A DNA stretch of 8,948 nt from Pseudomonadota bacterium (lineage in GTDB: Bacteria > Pseudomonadota > Alphaproteobacteria > Acetobacterales > Acetobacteraceae), in NCBI GenBank assembly GCA_021826565.1, contig JAKAZJ010000046.1:1-8948 (forward strand). Direction: 5' to 3'. Both the position numbers and the translations under genes were made by a program. Position 1 is the first letter of the stretch. The number at the start of each line of letters is the position of its first letter. The notes under the pieces are model-generated. The model saw only the letters and a program-made list of their open reading frames with translations, searched no databases and was not told the origin of the DNA. Shown here piece by piece: positions 1 to 8,948 of the stretch.

Positions 1-60
1 GTCGTCCCCTCTGTAATCCCCACTGGCATCCCCCCTGTCATCCCACCTGTCATCCCCTTG
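1..60 (+). repeat. 12-bp in-frame tandem repeat coding V-I-P-x tetrapeptides (about 5 units)
   Basis: Units begin at 1, 13, 25, 37 and 49 and follow the pattern GTCATCCCNCCT with substitutions. They translate in the GT9 frame as [20 protein letters not shown]. The array may continue to the left of the window. The unit length is a multiple of three, so copy-number change would keep the frame. It sits where the inter-domain linker of a GT9 enzyme is expected. Confidence 0.85.
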
Positions 61-663
61 GGCGGGCCGCTGGGCGGGCCGCTGCCGACGCCCCTCGGCG
101 CGCTGTTCGACCGCCCGGTGGTGGTGGTGCATCCCGGCGCCGGGAACGCGATGAAGCAATGGCCGGCATCGCATTTCATCGCCCTTCTGGGGTTGATCCT
201 GGCGCGCCATCCGGTGCGGATTCTACTGATCGGCGGCGCGGAGGAGGCCGCGGTGGCGGCGGCGGTCGCGGCCGGGCTCGGAGATCCGGATCGCGTCGGC
301 TCGGCGGTCGGACAACTGGGACTGGGCGCGCTGCCAGGGGTTCTGGCGCGCTGTGCCCTGTTCATCGGCAACGACAGCGGGCCGAAACATATCGCCGCCG
401 CCCTGGGCGTGCCGACGCTCGGCATCCATTCGGGCACGGTGGACCCCGCGGAATGGGGGCCGCTTGGGGATACGGCGATGGCGGTGGCGCGCGCGATGAG
501 CTGCGCGCCCTGTTATCTGAACCGTCCCAAAGACTGCCCGCGGGACCTGGTCTGTATCCGCGGGATCGCACCGGGAGCCGTGTACCGGCTGGTGCGCCCG
601 ATTCTGGCCGCGTTGGCCCCGCCCGCGGTCCCGCGCCGGCGGCGCCGCGCGCCGGCGCGGTAG
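1..663 (+). CDS. Glycosyltransferase family 9 (heptosyltransferase-like), 3' part, 5' end outside window
   Basis: The frame is open from the first base, so the gene enters from the left. The TTG at 58 lies inside a repeat and is not a credible start. What remains is a repeat-coded linker followed by the C-terminal, nucleotide-sugar-binding Rossmann-like domain of GT9. Visible motifs are [15 protein letters not shown] (codons from about 121), a buried strand ILLIGG, and the hallmark [24 protein letters not shown] (about 361-444, binding the donor in this family). A Cys-rich C-terminal segment follows (CAPC...DCP...VCI), typical of WaaF/WaaC-like enzymes. GT9 proteins are usually about 350 residues, so roughly the N-terminal half is missing. 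The family adds ADP-heptose or related sugars to lipopolysaccharide core at the cytoplasmic face of the inner membrane; the actual sugar here cannot be told. The protein ends in an odd basic tail, [10 protein letters not shown]. The acyl-CoA synthetase downstream gives no functional hint. Confidence 0.88.
   Translation, partial: VVPSVIPTGIPPVIPPVIPLGGPLGGPLPTPLGALFDRPVVVVHPGAGNAMKQWPASHFIALLGLILARHPVRILLIGGAEEAAVAAAVAAGLGDPDRVGSAVGQLGLGALPGVLARCALFIGNDSGPKHIAAALGVPTLGIHSGTVDPAEWGPLGDTAMAVARAMSCAPCYLNRPKDCPRDLVCIRGIAPGAVYRLVRPILAALAPPAVPRRRRRAPAR
61..84 (+). repeat. Perfect 12-bp tandem duplication coding GGPL-GGPL
   Basis: GGCGGGCCGCTG occurs twice, head to tail and without mismatch, directly after the V-I-P-x array and in the same frame. 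Period and phase match the preceding array but the unit sequence differs. It encodes a flexible Gly/Pro linker just before the GT9 C-terminal domain. Confidence 0.85.
645..660 (+). terminator. GC-only hairpin overlapping the GT9 3' end (weak candidate)
   Basis: CCGCGC and GCGCGG form a perfect 6-bp stem with a 4-nt loop, immediately before the GT9 stop codon. No T-run follows. An 11-bp direct repeat, GCGCGCCGGCG, is found at 647-657 and again at 669-679. The signal could be chance in such GC-rich, Arg-rich coding sequence. Confidence 0.2.
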
Positions 664-725
664 CCGGTGCGCGCCGGCGTGGAAACCGGTATCAAAGCTC
701 AGGCTACCCCGGGGAGAAACCGCCC

Positions 726-2405
<1,680 letters not shown>

Positions 2406-2430
2406 CCGAGAGTGACCGGACAGCGGGACT

Positions 2431-2444
2431 GTAAAAGTATTTAC
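2431..2444. promoter_or_regulatory. Palindrome GTAAA-N4-TTTAC, putative operator copy 1
   Basis: GTAAAAGTATTTAC has perfect 5-bp arms and is embedded in one of the few AT-rich patches of the window, 26 nt after the acyl-CoA synthetase stop. A closely similar palindrome lies about 51 bp downstream. Two matching sites in a divergently unused, promoter-bearing gap suggest a dimeric regulator. I do not recognise the family that would bind it. Confidence 0.45.
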
Positions 2445-2481
2445 GTATAGCGCAATATTCCGCGTCCTTGCACCCGCATGT

Positions 2482-2494
2482 GTAAAATGTTTAC
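2482..2494. promoter_or_regulatory. Palindrome GTAAA-N3-TTTAC, putative operator copy 2
   Basis: GTAAAATGTTTAC has the same arms as the first copy, both preceded by T (TGTAAAA shared at the left flank), with a spacer one base shorter. It lies about 25 bp upstream of the FNR-type box and about 140 bp ahead of satP. The regulator is unknown. Confidence 0.45.
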
Positions 2495-2518
2495 TGACCC
2501 GACTCGGCCGGCGAATCG

Positions 2519-2532
2519 TTGATTGGCATCAA
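2519..2532. promoter_or_regulatory. FNR/FixK/Anr-type binding site (perfect TTGAT-N4-ATCAA)
   Basis: TTGATTGGCATCAA matches the classical consensus of the CRP/FNR superfamily oxygen and redox regulators (FNR, FnrL, FixK, Anr) at every conserved base of both half-sites. It is centred at 2525.5, about 110 bp ahead of the satP start and in the only large gap before it. If used at the common class II position (-41.5), transcription would start near 2567. The stretch GAGTAT at 2557-2562 would be a weak -10 element. The motif is seen directly; regulation of satP-acs by oxygen is inferred. Confidence 0.65.
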
Positions 2533-2614
2533 TGACTGGCGGCGGCAGGGCAGCTTGAGTATCCTGGTGGGACGGGTGCGCCCCCCGGGGCGAGCTCGTC
2601 CATAACGCCAGTCA
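2533..2614 (+). promoter_or_regulatory. Nested inverted repeat, possible structured leader of satP
   Basis: TGACTGGCG (2533-2541) is the exact reverse complement of CGCCAGTCA (2606-2614). Inside, GGACG (2570-2574) pairs with CGTCC (2597-2601), and CGCCC (2579-2583) with GGGCG (2588-2592). The outer right arm ends 9 nt before the AGGGAG ribosome-binding site of satP. No known riboswitch is recognised. If transcription starts near 2567, only the inner stems would be in the RNA. Confidence 0.3.
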
Positions 2615-2635
2615 ACGAAAATAGGGAGACAGTGA

Positions 2636-3187
2636 ATGAAACTTGCCAACCCGGCCCCACTGGGGCTGACCGGTTTTGCCCTGACCACCTGGCTGCTCAG
2701 CATGATCAATGCCGGCTGGTATCCAGGGACCGAAATGGGGATGGTCCTGGCCTCGGCCTTCGCCTTCGGCGGCACCGCACAATTCTTCGCCGGGCTGATG
2801 GAAATGTCGAAGGGCAACACGTTCGGCTTTCTCGCGTTCTGCTCCTACGGTGCGTTCTGGTGGACCTTCGCGCTGTTCGTGCATTTCTTTGCCGCCGGCG
2901 TCACCGGGCCGTTCGTTGGCTGGTGGCTGCTCCTGTGGGGCGTGTTTACCTTCTATATGTGGGTCGCTTCGCTGGCGCTGAACCGGGCGGTGATGCTGAT
3001 CTTTCTGGCGCTGTGGATCACCTTCGCCCTGCTGGGCTTCGGTGCGATCACCGGCATTGCCAGCCTCAGCGTGTTCGGCGGCTATATGGGTCTCGTGACG
3101 GCGTTCCTGGCCGCTTATCTGGCCGCCGCCGAGGTCATCAACGAAACCCATGGCAAGACCGTGCTGCCGATCGGCGCACGGACCTGA
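2636..3187 (+). CDS. satP: Acetate/succinate transporter, SatP (GPR1/FUN34/YaaH, AceTr family)
   Basis: A 183-residue integral inner-membrane protein, close to the length of E. coli SatP (188). It carries the family signature NPAPLGL at residues 5-11 and the segment FAFGGTAQFFAGLMEMSKG followed by NTFG (42-64). It ends with the conserved TVLPIG (175-180). About six hydrophobic membrane spans alternate with short loops. The family takes up acetate, and often succinate, with protons as hexameric channels or carriers. The start is fixed by AGGGAG 7 nt before ATG and by the KLANPAPLGL N-terminus shared with SatP. The next gene, acs, consumes the imported acetate. It follows 135 nt later, behind a strong hairpin, so both genes probably belong to one acetate-use module controlled by the region upstream. 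Confidence 0.95.
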   Translation: MKLANPAPLGLTGFALTTWLLSMINAGWYPGTEMGMVLASAFAFGGTAQFFAGLMEMSKGNTFGFLAFCSYGAFWWTFALFVHFFAAGVTGPFVGWWLLLWGVFTFYMWVASLALNRAVMLIFLALWITFALLGFGAITGIASLSVFGGYMGLVTAFLAAYLAAAEVINETHGKTVLPIGART

Positions 3188-3197
3188 TCCGTCCGCT

Positions 3198-3223
3198 CCT
3201 TCCCGCCCGCCCGGGCGGGAAGG
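3198..3223 (+). terminator. Strong hairpin between satP and acs (terminator, attenuator or mRNA-end stabiliser)
   Basis: CCTTCCCGCCC and GGGCGGGAAGG form a perfect 11-bp stem around a GCCC loop, 10 nt after the satP stop. No T-run follows (GGTGCC comes next), so it is not a canonical intrinsic terminator. A small hairpin, CCGGC-TTT-GCCGG, follows at 3235-3247. It could partly end transcription or protect the satP message, giving unequal satP and acs expression. Confidence 0.45.
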
Positions 3224-3289
3224 GGTGCCTTGAACCGGCTTTGCCGGACGCTTAGCCTGAGCCGAACGGCGCCCCCCGGCCGGGCCGGG

Positions 3290-3301
3290 TGGTCAGGACC
3301 A
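3290..3301. promoter_or_regulatory. Palindrome TGGTC-AG-GACCA just upstream of acs
   Basis: A perfect 5+2+5 inverted repeat ending 7 nt before the acs ribosome-binding site. TGGT/ACCA half-sites are typical of the FadR/PdhR (FCD) branch of GntR regulators, but those usually have a 3-nt gap between TGGT and ACCA while this has 4. It may be an operator, a small RNA stem near the ribosome-binding site, or chance. Confidence 0.3.
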
Positions 3302-3322
3302 GATATCCGAGGAAACCACAAC

Positions 3323-5272
<1,950 letters not shown>

Positions 5273-5280
5273 CGCAACGC

Positions 5281-5309
5281 GCCCCGCCCGTGCCGGCTGC
5301 GGGCGGGGC
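5281..5309. terminator. GC-rich hairpin downstream of acs, probable terminator between convergent genes
   Basis: GCCCCGCCCG and CGGGCGGGGC form a perfect 10-bp stem with a 9-nt loop, 8 nt after the acs stop. There is only a weak T-containing tail (GTCGATTATGTCGCTCCTT). Because acs and the DUF3108 gene converge here, it could serve both strands. The rest of the gap to 5434 holds only a loose inverted repeat (GGCATT 5359-5364 with AATGCC 5389-5394) and no recognisable gene. Confidence 0.55.
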
Positions 5310-5434
5310 CGTCGATTATGTCGCTCCTTGCGTGTATCACAAGCCATTACGGGTGAGCGGCATTCAGAGGGGCCTACGATCCGCGACCAATGCCATCGAG
5401 CGGAGTGGCGAGATATGCCGGTCACGGCACGCGG

Positions 5435-6313
5435 CTAACCCGGCGCGCCCGGTCCCGCCATCGCCGCCGCGCCAAGGCGAACCGCGGTCAGATCCATCTC
5501 CACCTCGCCGAACCAGTCGGTCTGGAAACGAAGATGCACCGGCAGCGGCGGTCCGCCGGGGGCCAGCGGTGCGAACCAAGCCGAGCCTTGCATCGGCCGG
5601 CTGTCGCGCGCGCGATGGCCATACAGGAACCCGGCCACCATCCGGCCGGTGAAATCGCAGCGCCGCGCGGGGCCGGCGAAGATGCTGCGTCCGGTCCGCG
5701 CCAGCACCACGCGCCCGGCATCGCGCGCCGAGATCACGCTCAGCCGGCGGCCATCGAACGTGTGAACCGAGTCGGCGCAGCTGTGCCGCACCGCCAGATG
5801 GTGCAGCAGATCCACGACCGCGGACATGGTATCGATCGTACCGCGCTGGTCGGCCGGCGGCACCTTGTGACGCTCGACGCGGATCGGCGGCATCACCGCG
5901 CGCAGGCGGGGAATGGCATCACGGTAAGTCAGAATCAGATGATGCGGATCGCCGTGCCAGATCCCGTCGGCGACGTAACGATACGGTGCCGCGCGGCCGG
6001 TGCGCCACGCGCCCGCCACCCGGTCCACCTGATGGCCGCGATAGAAGAAGCCCACCAGACCGGTGGTGCGATAGGATAGCCGCATCCGATACCCACCGGG
6101 CCATAGTGCCAGTCCGACCTGGAAATGCAGGATCTGAAACCCGTGCGCATAGGCGCGGTAGCTCAGTACTGCATCCGTTGTCCGAGCGGGCGGGGCCAGC
6201 GCGGTCAATGTGAGGGCGAGGAGCAGGAGAAGGCCCGACGGATGCTGTCGCCGCCCGTTCCGAACCAGGTCCGAGCGGGCCTGGGGACTGGCCTTCACCT
6301 GCCCCATGCTCAC
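5435..6313 (-). CDS. Secreted DUF3108 domain protein of unknown function
   Basis: A 292-residue protein whose body matches my recollection of the DUF3108 family (periplasmic proteins with a predicted beta-rich fold, common in Proteobacteria). It has alternating beta-like segments from about residue 48, the GLVGFFYRGHQ region (85-95), TIDTMSAVVDLL (159-170), and FDGRR (187-190). Cysteines at 179 and 219 could form a disulfide. A basic stretch followed by GLLLLLALTLTALAPPA (27-43) looks like a signal peptide with an unusually long n-region, so export is likely. The GTG start overlaps the stop of the upstream monooxygenase gene as GTGA, indicating translational coupling. An ATG two codons further in (6307) has better spacing from the AGGCGGG motif and may be the real start. 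No enzymatic motif is visible. The role may be in the envelope or linked to the TRAP/monooxygenase unit; neither is shown by the sequence. Confidence 0.8.
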   Translation of the reverse strand: MSMGQVKASPQARSDLVRNGRRQHPSGLLLLLALTLTALAPPARTTDAVLSYRAYAHGFQILHFQVGLALWPGGYRMRLSYRTTGLVGFFYRGHQVDRVAGAWRTGRAAPYRYVADGIWHGDPHHLILTYRDAIPRLRAVMPPIRVERHKVPPADQRGTIDTMSAVVDLLHHLAVRHSCADSVHTFDGRRLSVISARDAGRVVLARTGRSIFAGPARRCDFTGRMVAGFLYGHRARDSRPMQGSAWFAPLAPGGPPLPVHLRFQTDWFGEVEMDLTAVRLGAAAMAGPGAPG

Positions 6314-7455
6314 CCCGCCTGGCGTCGGTCGATCTCGGCCTGGACGGCGGCTTGCGACTGGCCGCGGAACTCCTCGCTATGATCGCGGGCGAAGGCGTAG
6401 CTTTCTTCCCGCCATTCGCGGCTATGCTGGAAATGCGGCAGCACGTAGCGCGCCATCAATTCGAAATGGCGCAAGGTGGCGGGGAAATCGGCCCAATTAT
6501 GCGCCAGTTCCAGGATCGCGCCGAACCCGCCGGCGCCGTCCAGAAGCTGGGTGATATAGGCGATGGCGTCGTCGGGCGTGCCGATGCAGGCGGCCTGGTT
6601 GTCCAGCAGGTATTCGTAGGCATCGCCGATGCCGGCCGGCACGATCGGGAATGTGCCGACGTCGCGGAAATACTGCGCGAAACGTTCCAGCCCGAAGCGG
6701 ACATTGGCGCGCGCCTGTTCGCGGGTCTCGGCGATGTGGAACATCGATACCAGCCGCCAGTTGCGCCGGTCGGCGGTCTTGCCGTGTTCGGCCGCCTGTT
6801 CCCCGTAGATGGACCAGTTGCGGGCGTGCTGCTTCATCGCCTCGGGCGAGGTGCCGCCGATCGACAGCATGCCGATTCCGTGCCGCCCCGCCGCCAGCGC
6901 GCCCACCGGCGAGCGCGCGGCGGCAACCGCCATCTCCATCACCGGGCGGGAGTAGCATGGCAGTTGGAGCCGCGCATCGACCAGGCGGTACCAGTCGGTG
7001 GTCTCGGTCACCGTTTCGCCATGCAGCAGCCGCACGATGGTGTCCAACGCACGGTTCATATAAGGGCGCTGGTCGGCCGCCTCGATGCCGATCTTCTTGG
7101 CATCATGCACCAGCGCGCCGGGGCCGACGCCGAACATGGCGCGACCGCGGGTCAGATGGTCCAGCAGCACCATCCGGTCGGCCAGGATGAACGGGTTGTG
7201 ATAGGGCAGGGAGACGACGCCGGTACCCAGCCGGATATGCCGCGTGCGTTCTGCTACCGTGGCGATGAACACTTCCGGGGCGGCGATGATCTCGAATCCT
7301 CCGGAATGGTGCTCACCGATCCAGGCTTCGTGATACCCCAGACGATCCAGGTGCTGGACCAACGCGATGTCGCGTTCGATCGCGAGCGTTGGGTTCTCGT
7401 CCAGCGCGTGGAACGGGGCGAGGAAGATGCCGCTGCGAAGATAGGCTTGGGTCAT
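6310..7455 (-). CDS. LLM-class flavin-dependent monooxygenase, limonene 1,2-monooxygenase (LimB)-like
   Basis: A 381-residue protein of the bacterial luciferase-like (LLM) superfamily, a TIM-barrel enzyme that uses reduced FMN and O2. The FMN is supplied by a separate reductase, and none is encoded nearby. Landmarks are GIFLAPFHALDENPTLAIERD near the N-terminus (9-29), LGYHEAWIGEHHSGGFE (39-55), TRHIRLGTGVVSLPYHNP (71-88), and LTRGRAMFGVGPGAL (101-115). Towards the C-terminus are IGTPDDAIAYI (291-301) and AHNWADFPATLRHFELMARYV (318-338). The GIFLAPFH/ENPTLAIERD start and the ARYVLPHFQ end are the pattern of proteins annotated as limonene 1,2-monooxygenase. That label is often transferred by homology, so the true substrate is unknown. 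ATG 7455 fits the family start, although its ribosome-binding site (AGGG about 10 nt upstream) is weak. It lies 67 nt after dctM and overlaps the DUF3108 gene, so it is probably expressed with both. Confidence 0.92.
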   Translation of the reverse strand: MTQAYLRSGIFLAPFHALDENPTLAIERDIALVQHLDRLGYHEAWIGEHHSGGFEIIAAPEVFIATVAERTRHIRLGTGVVSLPYHNPFILADRMVLLDHLTRGRAMFGVGPGALVHDAKKIGIEAADQRPYMNRALDTIVRLLHGETVTETTDWYRLVDARLQLPCYSRPVMEMAVAAARSPVGALAAGRHGIGMLSIGGTSPEAMKQHARNWSIYGEQAAEHGKTADRRNWRLVSMFHIAETREQARANVRFGLERFAQYFRDVGTFPIVPAGIGDAYEYLLDNQAACIGTPDDAIAYITQLLDGAGGFGAILELAHNWADFPATLRHFELMARYVLPHFQHSREWREESYAFARDHSEEFRGQSQAAVQAEIDRRQAG

Positions 7456-7496
7456 TGGCGCGGGCCCTGGTTGTTGCAGCGCACGATAAGGCGGGG

Positions 7497-7518
7497 GGCG
7501 GCGCGGTCAACCGCCGCC
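7497..7518 (-). terminator. Intercistronic hairpin after dctM (attenuator or 3'-end stabiliser)
   Basis: On the minus strand GGCGGCGGT pairs with ACCGCGCCGCC around a 2-nt centre (GGCGGC/GCCGCC plus GGT/ACC, with a GC bulge), starting 4 nt after the dctM stop. C-rich sequence follows with no T-run. It probably marks a processing or stabilising hairpin within the operon and not a full stop. The remainder of the 67-nt gap holds the weak ribosome-binding site of the next gene. Confidence 0.3.
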
Positions 7519-7522
7519 GAGG

Positions 7523-8803
7523 TTACTTCCCGAACACCAGGTTCGGAAGCCACAGGGTCATCGCCGGCCAGTATGTGATCAACCCCAGCACCAGCAGCAG
7601 GATCACCAGGAACGGCAGGATGCCCCGGATCACTTCCCCGATCGGCGCGTCGGAGATGGTGGACAGCACATACAGGTTCAGCCCCACCGGCGGATGCACC
7701 AGCCCCACCTCCATGTTGTGGGTGAAGATGATGCCGAAATGCACCGGGTCGATCCCGAGCGGCACCAGCACCGGCGCCAGGATTGGCATCACCAGCAGAA
7801 GCGTGCTGACCACTTCCAGGAAGCAGCCGATGATCAGCAGCATCACGTTCGTCGCCAGCAGGAATTCCCAGGTGCTGAGCCCCTGATGGGTGGCGAATTC
7901 CACGATCTGCGCCGGCACGCCCGACCCGGTCATCCAGTGTCCGAACACCAGCGCCGTCGCGATGATCAACATGATGACGCCGGCCGAGGATAGTGCCTCG
8001 GCGATGACCTCCAGCGTCTGGGTCCAGCGGAAGCCGCGATAGACGATCAGGCTGACGAGCAATGAGGTGACCGCGGCCATCGCGGCCGATTCCGTCACCG
8101 TCATGAAGCCGCCATAGATGCCGATCAGCACCACCGCCGGCACCGCCATCGCCGGCAGGCCGCGCCAAGTGACGCGCAGTCGGTCCGCGAACGGCAGCGC
8201 ATCCTCGGCGGGGAAGTTCTTGTAGCGCGCGTACCACAACACCCAGACGAAGAACGCGCCGGCCTGCAACAGGCCCGGAATGATACCAGCCAGGAACAGG
8301 CGCGGCACCGATTGCTCCGTCACGATCCCATACAGGATCAGCGCCAGCGAGGGCGGGATCACCACGCCGATGGTCCCCGACGCGCCCAGCACGCCCAACG
8401 CGAAGCTGCGCGGATAGCCGCGCGCGATCATCGCCGGCAACAGGATGGTACCCATTGCCAGGGCGGTGGCGACCGATGAACCGGAGATCGCGGCGAAGAG
8501 TGCGCAGGAGACCACCGCGACCAGCCCGAGCGATCCCTTCACCCCGCCCAGCCAGGCACCCGACAGATCCACCAATGCCTGCGCCACCCCGCCACGCCGC
8601 ATGAACGCCGCCGCCATCACGAATAACGGCAGCGACATCAAGGTGCTGGAGTTCAGCTGGTCGATCATGTTCTGCGCCAGACCGATGATCGGCTGGCCCG
8701 AAACGTAATAAAGCACCGATGCGCAGGCGCCGAGCACCAGGAAGATCGGCATTCCGGCCGCCAGCAGGCCGAAGAACAGAATCAAGAATCCCACGGTCCA
8801 CAT
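7523..8803 (-). CDS. dctM: TRAP transporter large permease, DctM family
   Basis: A 426-residue, highly hydrophobic inner-membrane protein with about twelve predicted spans, the normal length for DctM/SiaM-type subunits. Recognisable blocks are LMSLPLFVMAAAFMRRGG (55-72), FAAISGSSVATALAMGTILLP (103-123), and GTIGVVIPPSLALILYG (143-159). The repeat-like counterparts follow near the C-terminus: EVVSTLLLVMPILAPVLVPLGIDPVHFGII, then HPPVGLNLYVLS. The family forms the sodium-coupled translocation channel of tripartite (TRAP) importers, working with a small DctQ permease and a periplasmic DctP receptor. Substrates are typically C4-dicarboxylates, sialic acid, keto acids or aromatic acids; the receptor that decides this lies outside the window. 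The start ATG is 11 nt after the stop of the probable small permease, the usual dctQM arrangement. Confidence 0.97.
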   Translation of the reverse strand: MWTVGFLILFFGLLAAGMPIFLVLGACASVLYYVSGQPIIGLAQNMIDQLNSSTLMSLPLFVMAAAFMRRGGVAQALVDLSGAWLGGVKGSLGLVAVVSCALFAAISGSSVATALAMGTILLPAMIARGYPRSFALGVLGASGTIGVVIPPSLALILYGIVTEQSVPRLFLAGIIPGLLQAGAFFVWVLWYARYKNFPAEDALPFADRLRVTWRGLPAMAVPAVVLIGIYGGFMTVTESAAMAAVTSLLVSLIVYRGFRWTQTLEVIAEALSSAGVIMLIIATALVFGHWMTGSGVPAQIVEFATHQGLSTWEFLLATNVMLLIIGCFLEVVSTLLLVMPILAPVLVPLGIDPVHFGIIFTHNMEVGLVHPPVGLNLYVLSTISDAPIGEVIRGILPFLVILLLVLGLITYWPAMTLWLPNLVFGK

Positions 8804-8814
8804 CGCGCGCAGGC

Positions 8815-8948
8815 CTATTCGGTAAGTTTGGCGAGCAGGTCCGTCGATGCCTCATGCGCGAGGCTGTGTCCGACCGACATCGTGCGCGGATCGAAGAAGA
8901 AAATGTAGCGCGCCAGCCGGATCAGGTAGCGTCCGAACATCAGCACGC
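8815..8948 (-). CDS. Probable TRAP small permease (DctQ family), C-terminal 43 residues only
   Basis: An open minus-strand frame enters from the right edge and stops at TAG, 11 nt before dctM. The translated end includes VLMFGRYLIRLARYIFFFDPRT and finishes with HEASTDLLAKLTE. A final hydrophobic/basic amphipathic stretch with a short polar tail fits the C-terminus of a DctQ subunit, and position directly upstream of dctM strongly favours it. The remaining sequence is too short for a motif-based family call, so the identification rests mostly on context. Most of the gene, and probably dctP, lies to the right of the window. Confidence 0.62.
   Translation of the reverse strand, partial: VLMFGRYLIRLARYIFFFDPRTMSVGHSLAHEASTDLLAKLTE

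Noticed and set aside
159..725. In-frame upstream extension of the acyl-CoA synthetase to an ATG at 159
   Set aside because: The extension reads Arg/Gly-rich, low-complexity sequence antiphase to the well-conserved GT9 domain. The ATG at 726 has a good ribosome-binding site and gives normal family length.
5310..5434. Possible small RNA or tRNA-like element in the gap between acs and the DUF3108 gene
   Set aside because: Only a loose 6-bp inverted repeat with a 24-nt loop is visible. There is no cloverleaf, promoter or separate terminator.
5390..6079. Plus-strand open frame opposite the DUF3108 gene
   Set aside because: Low-complexity antisense frame without a ribosome-binding site or motif. 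The minus-strand frame has a signal peptide, the DUF3108 pattern and translational coupling.
6226..6254. Twin-arginine (Tat) signal in the DUF3108 protein (NGRRQHPSG before the hydrophobic stretch)
   Set aside because: The pair RR is present, but the following residues do not fit the S/T-RR-x-F-L-K consensus. A Sec-type signal is the simpler reading.
6352..7578. Long plus-strand open frame (408 codons) opposite the flavin monooxygenase
   Set aside because: The minus strand encodes an intact LLM-family enzyme here. The plus-strand translation is Arg/Gly/His-rich with no motif and runs into the dctM 3' end.
7452..8855. Alternative minus-strand frame of 467 codons overlapping dctM
   Set aside because: The translation is Arg/Gly/Asp-rich and soluble-looking, whereas the neighbouring frame gives a complete DctM protein with conserved membrane motifs.

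Overview
The window is about two thirds G+C, with dense short-spaced operons and strong third-position G/C bias. It holds a SatP-type acetate transporter, an acetyl-CoA synthetase, a TRAP transporter and an FNR/FixK-type box. Together these suggest a high-GC alphaproteobacterium, perhaps Rhodospirillales/Acetobacteraceae. That placement is an inference from composition and gene content; no rRNA or tRNA gene is present to confirm it. I see no phage, insertion sequence, CRISPR array or toxin-antitoxin signature.

Left part (plus strand). The 3' half of a GT9 (heptosyltransferase-like) glycosyltransferase runs in from the left edge. The window opens inside a 12-bp, in-frame tandem repeat that lies between the two expected domains of that protein. 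It is followed after 62 nt by a complete ACSF2/FadD-type acyl-CoA synthetase. A 230-nt intergenic region comes next and is the most regulation-rich stretch here. It holds two near-identical GTAAA-n-TTTAC palindromes, a perfect TTGAT-N4-ATCAA (FNR/FixK/Anr-type) box, and a nested inverted repeat that could fold in the 5' leader.

Middle (plus strand). That region leads into satP (acetate/succinate transporter of the GPR1/FUN34/YaaH family) and then acs (AMP-forming acetyl-CoA synthetase). A strong hairpin and a TGGTC-AG-GACCA palindrome lie in the 135 nt between them. The pair forms a self-contained acetate module: uptake across the inner membrane, then activation to acetyl-CoA. A GC-rich hairpin after acs probably terminates it.

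Right part (minus strand, convergent with acs). The reading order is the C-terminus of a probable TRAP small permease (cut by the right edge), the large permease dctM, a LimB-like (limonene 1,2-monooxygenase-like) flavin-dependent monooxygenase, and a secreted DUF3108 protein. The last two share a 4-nt GTGA stop/start overlap. This looks like one transcription unit coupling import of an unidentified, perhaps organic-acid, substrate to an FMN-dependent oxidation.

Most genes are ordinary members of known families, and I found no convincing undescribed multi-gene system. The parts most worth a second look are the control region ahead of satP-acs, the coding minisatellite in the GT9 gene, and the TRAP/monooxygenase/DUF3108 unit.
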